In this document: positions 1 to 6,018 of the stretch, piece after piece
Layout of the letters: the number at the start of each line of letters is the position of its first letter
Numbering within the stretch: position 1 is the stretch's first letter
DNA from: an uncultured Clostridia bacterium
GTDB lineage: Bacteria; Bacillota; Clostridia; Christensenellales; UBA1242
Direction: 5' to 3'
Assembly (NCBI GenBank): GCA_944349915.1
Contig: CALVNU010000054.1
Location: 1 to 6,033 of the forward strand
DNA length: 6,033 nt
Made by a program: the position numbers and the translations under genes
Notes under the pieces: model-generated
Databases searched by the model: none
The model's input: only the letters and a program-made list of their open reading frames with translations
What the model was told of the DNA's origin: nothing

Positions 1-1
1 A

Positions 2-55
2 AATGTCCAAAATGTTGCAACGATTATTGCAAGTGCTTTAAAAAACACACTATAG
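2..55 (+). CDS. C-terminal end of an upstream gene (partial, unrecognised)
   Basis: The frame starting at base 2 is open from the window edge and ends at a TAG stop at 53-55, giving 17 residues that end in ASALKNTL. The stop overlaps the AGGAG ribosome binding site (54-58) of the next gene and lies 8 bases before its ATG, which is the spacing expected inside an operon. The residues look like the end of an amphipathic helix but are too few to identify a family. In related clusters the gene before DUF2953 is often scpB, but nothing visible here confirms that. The other two forward frames are less convincing: one holds only a 12-codon ORF, and the third runs into the DUF2953 gene without a stop. 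Confidence 0.5.
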   Translation, partial: NVQNVATIIASALKNTL

Positions 56-63
56 GAGTTAAA

Positions 64-645
64 ATGAACTATTATCTGTTTATTCCTTTTGTTGTTATCG
101 TGTTATTTATGCTTCCTATCAAGTTTAAAGTGCATTTTGCATTTAATGTGCTTGAGCGTGATGGGGCTTTTTCCTTTTTTCTTTTCAATTTTAAACTTAT
201 GCATCAAAGGTTTTTTATAAAAGGCAAAAAAATTCTGCTTCAAAATGAAAAGAAGGCGGATGTCATAGAAATTGGCCCTAACAGCAAAGAAGTTGTTTTT
301 TTAGAAGTGTTTTCAAATGTTCTTCGCCGAAAAACAAGGCTTAAAACTCTTTTTTTATTTTATAACATTGGAATAGGAGACGCATTTTTTTCTTCAATGC
401 TTGGAGGAATTATTAATCTTGCATCGTTAATCTTTTTTACCAATCTAAAAAACACAAGACCAACGGCATCTATGGGTGTGTATGACACAATTTCTTACAA
501 CAGACAGGTGCTGGAATTTGCAGTTAATGGCGGGGCTTCAATTTCTTTGTTTGATGGGGTATATTCTTTTGTAATTTCGCTCATGATAACTAATAGAATT
601 GTAAAACAAAAACTTAAGGCAAAACTCAAAAAGGGGGAAGTATGA
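64..645 (+). CDS. DUF2953 family membrane-associated protein (YtfI-like)
   Basis: This 193-residue protein has one N-terminal hydrophobic segment (about residues 3-19), followed by a basic and hydrophobic region. A conserved-looking GIGDA motif (103-107) leads into a second hydrophobic stretch (about 107-125). The G-x-GDA motif followed by a hydrophobic helix is the hallmark I associate with DUF2953, the family of Bacillus YtfI. Its biochemical function is unknown. The C-terminus is lysine-rich (about 180-191). The ATG at 64 is chosen because AGGAG at 54-58 sits 5 bases upstream. The gene overlaps the ytfJ homologue by 4 bases (ATGA, 642-645), and ytfI-ytfJ adjacency is also known in Bacillus, which supports the call. 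A role at the membrane in spore formation or germination together with YtfJ is inference from the neighbour only. Confidence 0.8.
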   Translation: MNYYLFIPFVVIVLFMLPIKFKVHFAFNVLERDGAFSFFLFNFKLMHQRFFIKGKKILLQNEKKADVIEIGPNSKEVVFLEVFSNVLRRKTRLKTLFLFYNIGIGDAFFSSMLGGIINLASLIFFTNLKNTRPTASMGVYDTISYNRQVLEFAVNGGASISLFDGVYSFVISLMITNRIVKQKLKAKLKKGEV

Positions 646-1064
646 AATTTGAAGAAGAAAGTCAATCTATAAACAGCCTTATTGATAGCGCTATGGAAAA
701 GATTAAAACAATTGTTGACTCAAGCACTGTGATTGGCGATGCAATTGTTACAGAAAGTGGGAAAACGATTATACCTATTTCAAAAGTAAGCGTTGGGTAT
801 GTTGTTGGCGGAGGTGAATACGCCGACCTTTCTTCTCGACGAGTTGCCAATCATTTTCCTATGGCTGGAGGCTCAAGTGGTGGTATGAGCATTGCTCCAG
901 TTGGCTTTTTGGTGGAATTTGATGGAGATATATCCTTTGTAAATGTTGAAAATAAAACGCTTTATCAAACAATTTTGAATATGTTTAACACATTTATGAA
1001 CAAGATAAATCAAAACAAAGAAAATGCTCAAGATAAAGAAGAAAAGGAGAGCAAACCAAAATGA
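642..1064 (+). CDS. ytfJ: YtfJ/GerW family sporulation protein
   Basis: The 140-residue product matches the YtfJ (GerW) family along its length. It has an N-terminal helix (SINSLIDSAMEKI, 9-21), an IGD turn (31-33), the core TIIPISKVSVGYVVGGGEY (42-60), and the glycine-rich AGGSSGGMSIAPVGFLV (75-91). The C-terminal tail (about 122-140) is highly charged, rich in K, E and Q, and probably disordered. In Bacillus, GerW is a spore protein needed for normal germination and linked to the cortex-lytic enzyme SleB. The family also occurs in bacteria with no proven sporulation, so presence alone does not prove spores. The start at 642 overlaps the preceding stop as ATGA, with AAGGGGG at 631-637 as ribosome binding site. 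The 3' end overlaps the carboxypeptidase gene by ATGA (1061-1064). The family call is firm; the role in this organism is inferred. Confidence 0.92.
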   Translation: MKFEEESQSINSLIDSAMEKIKTIVDSSTVIGDAIVTESGKTIIPISKVSVGYVVGGGEYADLSSRRVANHFPMAGGSSGGMSIAPVGFLVEFDGDISFVNVENKTLYQTILNMFNTFMNKINQNKENAQDKEEKESKPK

Positions 1065-2203
1065 AAATGTTAAGACTTACTTGTCTGTTTTTTGTTATCT
1101 TATTTTTTCTAACCGCAATTTTTGGTGGGATAATCTTTTCATTAACACCAAAAACGCTTGCTTATAATTCGTCAAGTGCAAAGGCAATGTGTGTTATGGA
1201 AACAACTTCAAAAAGAGTTTTGAACAGCAAAAATATGGATGCAAAACTAGCAATGGCATCTACAACCAAAATTATGACAGCAATCACAGCAATAGAAAAT
1301 TGTGGCGACCTTGACAAACCTTTTGAAATTTCACCAAAGGCGGTGGGAGTGCCGGGCACAAGCCTTTATTTAAGAAAAGGTGAGGTTTTTTCTACGCGCG
1401 ACCTTTTGTATGGGCTTATGTTAATATCGGGCAATGATGCTTCTGTTGCAATTGGAGAGCATATTTCGGGTTCAATTTCTGCATTTGTTGGTCTTATGAA
1501 TAAGACTGCAAAAAAGATGGGTGCAAACAATTCTCATTTTGACAATACGCATGGATTAGATTCAAAAACGCATTATACAACAGCATACGACCTTGCGCTT
1601 ATAACAAGTTATGCCATGCAGAATCCAACTTTTAGAGAAATTGTTTCTACAAAAAACACAAAGATTAGCAATGCGGACGGGAAAAGCAGGTATTTAAAAA
1701 ATAAAAACAAACTTTTAAACAGTTTTGACGGTTGCAATGGGGTAAAAACTGGGTTTACAGATGATGCTGGCAGATGTCTTGTTTCTTCGGCAGAACGCGA
1801 TGGTATGGATATAGTATGCGTGGTGCTCAATTGCGGACCTATGTTTGAAGAATGTTCTCGTTTTATGGAAGAGGCTTTTGATAACTATAAATTGTATGAC
1901 TTGACAAAATTTTATAACTTTCCACAAGAGATTGCTGTGAATAATGGGAGAGAACAAATGGTGAAGGTGGCAACATTTGGTCAATATCTCTATCCACTTA
2001 AAGAAAGTGAAAAAGATATGGTAAAAATAAAATATCAACTTGCTCCAAGCATTGAAGCGCCTGTTGAAAAAGGACAAGAAGTTGGAAAGGTTGAAATTTA
2101 TATCGACAAAGACTTGCATTTCTCCGAAAAAATATTTACAATAGAAAGTGTAAGGAGAAATTCGCTCTGGCAAAAATTGTTTGATGTTTTGACAGAGTGG
2201 TAA
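1061..2203 (+). CDS. Serine-type D-Ala-D-Ala carboxypeptidase (DacF/PBP5-like, peptidase S11)
   Basis: A 380-residue low-molecular-weight penicillin-binding protein that trims the terminal D-alanine from peptidoglycan pentapeptides outside the membrane. All three active-site motifs are present: STTK at 67-70 (nucleophile S67, K70), SGN at 123-125, and KTG at 229-231 within a CNGVKTGFTDDAGR context. A hydrophobic signal segment spans about residues 7-28, with possible cleavage near A34. A PBP5-type C-terminal beta domain covers about 283-361, and the last 15 residues (from R366) form an amphipathic, W/F-rich tail suited to membrane anchoring. Length is normal for the family. The start at 1061 has AAGGAG at 1044-1049 and overlaps the ytfJ stop; the in-frame ATG two codons later is less well spaced. 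Location after ytfJ suggests the sporulation-linked DacF subgroup, but a vegetative DacA-like role cannot be excluded. Confidence 0.95.
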   Translation: MKMLRLTCLFFVILFFLTAIFGGIIFSLTPKTLAYNSSSAKAMCVMETTSKRVLNSKNMDAKLAMASTTKIMTAITAIENCGDLDKPFEISPKAVGVPGTSLYLRKGEVFSTRDLLYGLMLISGNDASVAIGEHISGSISAFVGLMNKTAKKMGANNSHFDNTHGLDSKTHYTTAYDLALITSYAMQNPTFREIVSTKNTKISNADGKSRYLKNKNKLLNSFDGCNGVKTGFTDDAGRCLVSSAERDGMDIVCVVLNCGPMFEECSRFMEEAFDNYKLYDLTKFYNFPQEIAVNNGREQMVKVATFGQYLYPLKESEKDMVKIKYQLAPSIEAPVEKGQEVGKVEIYIDKDLHFSEKIFTIESVRRNSLWQKLFDVLTEW

Positions 2204-2207
2204 AAAG

Positions 2208-2918
2208 ATGATGAGATTAAACAAATTTTTAGCGTCTGCAGGAATTGCATCAAGAAGAAAATGCGACCAACTTATTATGCAAGGGCTGGTGTCGGTCAAT
2301 GGCAAGGTGGTTAGCGAACTTGGTTTAAACATTAATGAAAAAAAAGACAAGGTTTTCTATGAAGGAAGACAAATTGTGCTTCCTTCTTCTTTTGTGTATA
2401 TAAAACTAAACAAGCCAAAGGGGTATGCCTGCACTGCGCATGATGAAAAGGGCAGAAAAACAATTTATGACCTTATAAACAGCAATGAGCGATTGTTTTC
2501 TATTGGCAGACTTGATTATGACACAGAAGGGCTTATAATTTTGACAAATGACGGCGACTTTGCAAATAAGGTTGCTCATCCGAAGTATTCCATTGAAAAG
2601 GAATATCATGTTACAATAAAGGGTGAAATAAAAGAAAGCGAACTTGCCGTTCTACGCAAAGGTGTGGTGATTGATGGAGAAAGAATGCCGTCTGCAAAAG
2701 TGGAATTTCTTTCTACGGATGGCAAAACCACCAAAATTTCTGTTGTTATTGACGAGGGCATGAACAGACAGGTCCGCCGTATGTTTGACGCCATCGGTAA
2801 AGAAATCAAACTTTTAAAGAGAGTAAGAATTGGACAGGTTCGCCTTGGCGGTGTAAGGCGAGGAGATTATCGCGACCTTACAACAGAAGAACTTAACTCG
2901 CTAGTGAGGGCGGAGTGA
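2208..2918 (+). CDS. rluB: Pseudouridine synthase, RluB/RsuA family
   Basis: The 236-residue product carries an N-terminal S4 RNA-binding domain (about 2-48, RLNKFLASAGIASRRKCD) followed by a pseudouridine synthase domain. It shows the KLNKPKGY strand (67-73), the catalytic motif GRLDYDTEGL (100-109) with D103 as the expected nucleophilic aspartate, and the C-terminal EGMNRQVRRMFDAIG (183-197). The NRQVRRMF form is typical of RluB rather than RsuA, so the likely substrate is 23S rRNA (E. coli RluB modifies U2605, helix 89-90 region). Length is normal. Tandem ATG codons at 2208 and 2211 are both possible starts; the upstream ribosome binding site is weak (GAGTGG-like, 2195-2200), so translation may depend on coupling to the carboxypeptidase gene, which ends 4 bases before. 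The 3' end overlaps the next gene by GTGA. Confidence 0.93.
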   Translation: MMRLNKFLASAGIASRRKCDQLIMQGLVSVNGKVVSELGLNINEKKDKVFYEGRQIVLPSSFVYIKLNKPKGYACTAHDEKGRKTIYDLINSNERLFSIGRLDYDTEGLIILTNDGDFANKVAHPKYSIEKEYHVTIKGEIKESELAVLRKGVVIDGERMPSAKVEFLSTDGKTTKISVVIDEGMNRQVRRMFDAIGKEIKLLKRVRIGQVRLGGVRRGDYRDLTTEELNSLVRAE

Positions 2919-4120
2919 AAATAGCAATTATTGGTGGAGGTGCATCTGGGCTTCTTGCTGGCGGATTTTTAAGCGAACAACATGAGGTGATTATATTTGA
3001 TAAAAACGAAAAGTGTGGCAAAAAACTATACATTACAGGCAAAGGGAGATGCAATTTGACAAACGATTGCGATATTGACAATTATTTGCTTCACACCATT
3101 CGTGGCAAAAAGTTTATGATGTCTGCAATTCACTGTTTTTCGCCAAAACAGATAAGAGATTTTTTTGAAGAAAATGGTTTGCAAACAAAAGTGGAGCGCG
3201 GTGGACGAGTTTTTCCAAAAAGTGATAAATCAAGCGATGTTATAAAAGTGCTACAAAAATTTTGCAAAAGGTGTCAAATAAATCTTAACGAAGCCGTTTT
3301 AGATGTGCAGTTTGACAAAAATCTTTCTAAATTTAAAGTTATAACAACAAAATCATCCTACCTTTTTGATAGAGTGGTTATTGCCACAGGTGGAAAAAGT
3401 TATTCGGCAACAGGAAGCACAGGTGATGGCTATAAATTTGCAGAGAGATTTGGGCATAAAATCGTTCCAATAAAGCCAGCACTTGCGCCAATTGAAGTTG
3501 AAGATAAATTTATAAAAGATTTGCAAGGCATAACACTAAAAAATGTTACTCTCAAGTGCGTGGCAGATGGCAAAAAAATGGATCTATTTGGGGAACTTCT
3601 TTTTACAGACAGGGGAATGAGCGGGCCTATTGCGCTTTCTATGTCAAGTTATATAAATCGCGCTAAAAAAATTGAACTTGCAATTGATTTTAAACCAGCT
3701 CTTGATGAACATAAATTAAATGAGCGCTGTCTTCGCGATATTGAGGCAAACAAAAATAAGACCATGGCAACTTTTGTTGGACTTTTCTTTCCTAGGGCAG
3801 TGGGTAAGGCTGTTTTACAGTGTTTAAAGATTGATTCGGCAAAAAAGGTGAATTCTTTTACCAGTCAAGAGAGACAACGCTTTGTGGAAATAACCAAAAA
3901 TTTCAAACTTAAATATAAAAATCTTTATCCAATAGAAAGCGCAATCATAACTTCGGGCGGTGTGGACACAAACGAGATAAATCCAAAAACAATGGAGAGC
4001 AAGTTGCAAAGAGGTCTGTATCTTATAGGCGAGGTGCTTGATGTTGACTGCTTGACTGGAGGCTATAACCTTACGACCGCATTTTCAACTGCTTATGCAT
4101 GTGCAAAAAATTTGATGTAA
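2915..4120 (+). CDS. HI0933-family FAD/NAD(P)-dependent oxidoreductase (GTG start)
   Basis: This 401-residue flavoprotein starts with a dinucleotide-binding fold: KIAIIGGGASG (2-12), with GxGxxG at 7-12 and the acidic D29 at the end of the second strand. Family motifs follow in order: GKKLYITGKGRCNLTN (35-50), GGRVFP (96-101), ATGGKSYSATGSTGDGY (157-173), GELLFTDRGMSGP (226-238), and near the C-terminus TMESKLQRGLYLIGEVLDVD (359-378) with GGYNLTTAFSTAYA (382-395). This is the complete HI0933/YhiN-like pattern at normal length. The physiological substrate of the family is not established; automated names such as aminoacetone oxidase or BaiN should not be taken as function. The GTG at 2915 is the only start that keeps the nucleotide-binding strand intact; it overlaps the rluB TGA (2916-2918) and has GAGGG at 2906-2910. 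Confidence 0.93.
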   Translation: MKIAIIGGGASGLLAGGFLSEQHEVIIFDKNEKCGKKLYITGKGRCNLTNDCDIDNYLLHTIRGKKFMMSAIHCFSPKQIRDFFEENGLQTKVERGGRVFPKSDKSSDVIKVLQKFCKRCQINLNEAVLDVQFDKNLSKFKVITTKSSYLFDRVVIATGGKSYSATGSTGDGYKFAERFGHKIVPIKPALAPIEVEDKFIKDLQGITLKNVTLKCVADGKKMDLFGELLFTDRGMSGPIALSMSSYINRAKKIELAIDFKPALDEHKLNERCLRDIEANKNKTMATFVGLFFPRAVGKAVLQCLKIDSAKKVNSFTSQERQRFVEITKNFKLKYKNLYPIESAIITSGGVDTNEINPKTMESKLQRGLYLIGEVLDVDCLTGGYNLTTAFSTAYACAKNLM

Positions 4121-4166
4121 GGATTGTTGTATATATTTTTAAAATCAAGAGTAAAGATAATTTTAT

Positions 4167-4175
4167 AAGGAGGAG
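4167..4175 (+). promoter_or_regulatory. Strong ribosome binding site of the plsC gene
   Basis: AAGGAGGAG contains the complete AGGAGG consensus and lies 2 to 4 bases before the ATG at 4178, depending on which register pairs. It is the strongest site in the window and fixes the plsC start. It rules out the overlapping 4099-4371 reading frame as the translated one. The gap 4121-4177 that holds it is AT-rich. I see only weak promoter-like boxes there (GATAAT at 4156-4161 without a good -35), so whether plsC has its own promoter is undecided. Confidence 0.8.
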
Positions 4176-4177
4176 TT

Positions 4178-4786
4178 ATGTTTCATTTTGTTCAAATTTT
4201 GTTGACAATTCCTGTAAGAATGTGCTTTCCCGCAAAGGTGATTGGCAAAGAAAATATTCCAAAAGGGGCTTGTATAATTTCAAGCAATCATACTTCAAAT
4301 TTAGATGTGGTGCTTCTTGCTGTGCACACATGGGAGAAAAAGTATTATGTTGCAAAAAAGGAATTGTTTAAAAACAAGTTGTTTGGCTGGTTTTTGAAAA
4401 AGATGGGAGCAATAAAAATTGACCGACAGTCTACCGATGTTGGTGCGATAAAAAATTGCATGAAAACATTAAAAGACGGCAAAAAACTCGTCATTTTTCC
4501 AGAAGGCACTCGCCATGATAGCAAAAATATGGAACTTGGAGAGGTTAAAGAAGGCGTGGCAATGTTTGCTATCAAATCAAAGGTGCCTGTGGTCCCTATG
4601 TTTATTGCAAAAAAGCCAAGATTTTGGCGTAAAACAACGATTGTTATTGGAAAACCATTCTTGTTAGAGCAGTTTTACGGCAGAAAACTTGATACAGAGA
4701 CTTTGCAGGAGGCCACTGCTGTTATTGCCGAAAAAATGGAAGAACTTAGGCAAACAACTCTTAATTCTTTGACAAAAAAGAAATAA
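4178..4786 (+). CDS. plsC: 1-acyl-sn-glycerol-3-phosphate acyltransferase (PlsC/LPLAT family)
   Basis: The 202-residue protein likely makes phosphatidic acid by adding the second acyl chain to lysophosphatidic acid at the inner face of the membrane. All four acyltransferase blocks are visible: NHTSNLD (37-43), which supplies the catalytic H-x4-D dyad H38/D43; GAIKIDR (77-83); FPEGTR (107-112), the glycerol-phosphate binding block; and VPVVPMFI (136-143). A short hydrophobic N-terminus (about 2-17) and the GKENIPKG segment (23-30) are usual for bacterial PlsC; the length is also normal. The C-terminus is charged (about 185-202). The gene lies 57 bases after the flavoprotein gene and 30 bases before the preferred S1 start, and is probably part of the same transcript. 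Acyl donor (ACP or CoA) cannot be read from the sequence, and a related lysophospholipid acyltransferase is possible. Confidence 0.93.
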   Translation: MFHFVQILLTIPVRMCFPAKVIGKENIPKGACIISSNHTSNLDVVLLAVHTWEKKYYVAKKELFKNKLFGWFLKKMGAIKIDRQSTDVGAIKNCMKTLKDGKKLVIFPEGTRHDSKNMELGEVKEGVAMFAIKSKVPVVPMFIAKKPRFWRKTTIVIGKPFLLEQFYGRKLDTETLQEATAVIAEKMEELRQTTLNSLTKKK

Positions 4787-4804
4787 TTTGATATGCTAGA
4801 AGTT

Positions 4805-4812
4805 AAAGGAAG
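4805..4812 (+). promoter_or_regulatory. Ribosome binding site that selects the S1 gene start at 4817
   Basis: AAAGGAAG ends 4 bases before the ATG at 4817. The alternative in-frame ATG at 4793 is preceded only by AT-rich sequence with no purine-rich pairing site. The shorter, 375-residue product is therefore preferred. Confidence 0.65.
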
Positions 4813-4816
4813 AATT

Positions 4817-5944
4817 ATGGAAGATAAAAAATTTGTAGATAAAAGCATGGATAAAAATGAACAAAACAAGCAAACTTTGCAAGATAAAAAACAAGAGTAT
4901 GGCAAAGCGGGTGATGAAAAATTTGATTTGGAAGCAATAGAAAAAACATTTGCTTCCTACAAAAAAGGGCAAATGTTTGATGGAGTGGTTGTTATCAAAC
5001 GCGATGATGGTGCAATTTTTAATATTGGTGGAAAAAATGATGCTTTTCTGCCAAGAGAAGAAGTTGAAAACTATGACAATATTTTGATAGGAGACCGCTT
5101 TAAAGTGGTGATAACAAAATCTAAAAATGAAGAAGGGTTGATTGAAGTATCCAAGGATTTGGCAGACAATCAAATTCTCCAGTCGCAAAATGCCTCGCGC
5201 CTCAAACTTGGAAGCACATTTTCTTTTGTTCCGTCTGGTTATGATGAAAATGGATTAACTTCAAAGATGGGGGAATATCAAATTTTTATTCCAAACAGCG
5301 AAGTATCTTTAACCTATTATGATAAAAGAAAGTGTGTTGGCAAACAATTTGATGCGGTGGTAACCGAGATTGACAAAGAAAACAAAAAAATTGTTGCGAG
5401 TGTAAGACTGCTTGAAGAACAGATAAAAAAGACAAATGAAGAGTTGTTTTGGAATTCTATTTTTATCAATAAAATTGTCAAAGGCAAGGTTAAAAAGATA
5501 ATGCCTTATGGTGCTTTTATAGAAGTTGGCGGAGTTGATTGTTTCTTGCACATTTCAAACATGTCATACCAGCACATTTCATCACCAGAGCAGGTGCTTA
5601 AGATAGGGGAAGAGTATACATTTAAAGTGATTGAAGTTGATAGAGAAAACAAAAAGGTTGCGTTGTCTTTAAAAGCGTTGACAGACAGCCCAAAACTTTC
5701 TGCAATCAAACAACTTGAAATTGGACAAATCTATACAGGAGAGGTTGTCAAGATTTTGAAATTTGGCGCGATTGTAAAACTGGAAAACGGCGCCAGTGGC
5801 TTGCTTCATATCAAAAATGCAACCGATGAAAATAACCGACAAATATACGAAATTGTCAAACTTGACCAAAAAGTTAAGGTGCAGGTTATTGATAAAAACA
5901 TAGATGAAGAAAAGGTTTCATTTAAACTTATCGAAGTGCTGTAA
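4817..5944 (+). CDS. rpsA: S1 RNA-binding domain protein, bS1-like (four S1 repeats)
   Basis: From the ATG at 4817 the product has 375 residues; an in-frame ATG at 4793 would add eight. Residues 1-36 are a charged, Lys/Asp/Gln-rich, probably disordered leader. Four S1 (OB-fold) repeats follow: about 50-115, 131-198, 219-287 and 301-371. Repeats 3 and 4 are canonical, with MPYGAFIEV (229-237) and CFLHISNMS (242-250) in repeat 3, and KFGAIVKL (315-322) and GLLHIKN (328-334) in repeat 4. Repeat 1 keeps GAIFNIGGKNDAFLP but lacks the aromatic-GA-F and LH elements, and repeat 2 is strongly divergent. This architecture fits the shorter bS1-like proteins of Firmicutes, which bind mRNA or associate with the 30S subunit; whether it is a true ribosomal component is uncertain. 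In many Clostridia this gene follows or is fused to ispH, but here it follows plsC directly. Confidence 0.88.
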   Translation: MEDKKFVDKSMDKNEQNKQTLQDKKQEYGKAGDEKFDLEAIEKTFASYKKGQMFDGVVVIKRDDGAIFNIGGKNDAFLPREEVENYDNILIGDRFKVVITKSKNEEGLIEVSKDLADNQILQSQNASRLKLGSTFSFVPSGYDENGLTSKMGEYQIFIPNSEVSLTYYDKRKCVGKQFDAVVTEIDKENKKIVASVRLLEEQIKKTNEELFWNSIFINKIVKGKVKKIMPYGAFIEVGGVDCFLHISNMSYQHISSPEQVLKIGEEYTFKVIEVDRENKKVALSLKALTDSPKLSAIKQLEIGQIYTGEVVKILKFGAIVKLENGASGLLHIKNATDENNRQIYEIVKLDQKVKVQVIDKNIDEEKVSFKLIEVL

Positions 5945-5960
5945 AACAATATTTTGAGGC

Positions 5961-5979
5961 TATTATGTTTTGCATAATA
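5961..5979 (+). repeat. Short hairpin after the S1 gene, no U-tract
   Basis: TATTATG (5961-5967) and CATAATA (5973-5979) are perfect 7-bp arms around a 5-base TTTTG loop, starting 16 bases after the S1 stop. The stem is AT-rich with one G-C pair and no T-run follows, so it does not meet the pattern of an intrinsic terminator. The right arm overlaps the -35 box of the predicted promoter. Confidence 0.5.
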
Positions 5980-6004
5980 CTACAGTTTGTGCTAGTATGC
6001 AAAA
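5968..6004. repeat. 9-bp perfect inverted repeat embracing the promoter boxes
   Basis: TTTTGCATA (5968-5976) is the exact reverse complement of TATGCAAAA (5996-6004), with a 19-base spacer. The left arm covers the -35 box and the right arm overlaps the -10 box of the predicted promoter at 5970-5998. A dyad in this place could be an operator, but it could also result from similar promoter boxes facing each other, since the same arms create a TTGCAT / TATTAT pair with a 17-base spacer on the minus strand. Confidence 0.5.
5970..5998 (+). promoter_or_regulatory. Predicted sigma-A promoter for the gene beyond the right edge
   Basis: TTGCAT (5970-5975) and TAGTAT (5993-5998) are separated by exactly 17 bases. 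The TG at 5990-5991 sits one base before the -10 box and makes it an extended -10 promoter. Each box has four or five matches to the consensus. Transcription would start near 6005, in a non-coding leader that runs off the window. It lies 26 bases after the S1 stop, so the next gene on the + strand may have its own promoter even if it is also read from the upstream operon. Confidence 0.55.
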
Positions 6005-6018
6005 TTGAAAAATAATCA

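Noticed and set aside
1..63. Cysteine-rich in-frame extension (CPKCCNDYCKC) upstream of the DUF2953 start, resembling a metal-binding knuckle
   Set aside because: It is only an open frame before the ATG at 64. That ATG has a well-spaced AGGAG, and family members begin with the hydrophobic segment, so the cysteines are a frame artefact.
1715..2350. 211-codon open frame on the minus strand across the carboxypeptidase/rluB junction
   Set aside because: It is antisense to two well-supported genes, is rich in F, I, S and L as expected from the complement of AT-rich codons, and shows no motif or ribosome binding site.
4121..4177. Possible promoter before plsC
   Set aside because: GATAAT at 4156-4161 has no acceptable -35 at 16-18 bases, and AT-rich gaps give such boxes by chance. 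No terminator separates plsC from the gene before it.
4099..4371. 90-codon + strand frame overlapping the start of plsC
   Set aside because: It overlaps the end of the flavoprotein gene and the first third of plsC in another frame, has no recognisable domain, and the strong ribosome binding site at 4167-4175 serves the plsC ATG.
4796..5188. 130-codon open frame on the minus strand inside the S1 gene
   Set aside because: It is the complement of the S1 coding sequence, with a low-complexity F/I-rich translation and no supporting signals.
5945..5980. Intrinsic terminator after the S1 gene
   Set aside because: The 5961-5979 stem is AT-rich with no T-run behind it, so it does not fit a Rho-independent terminator.
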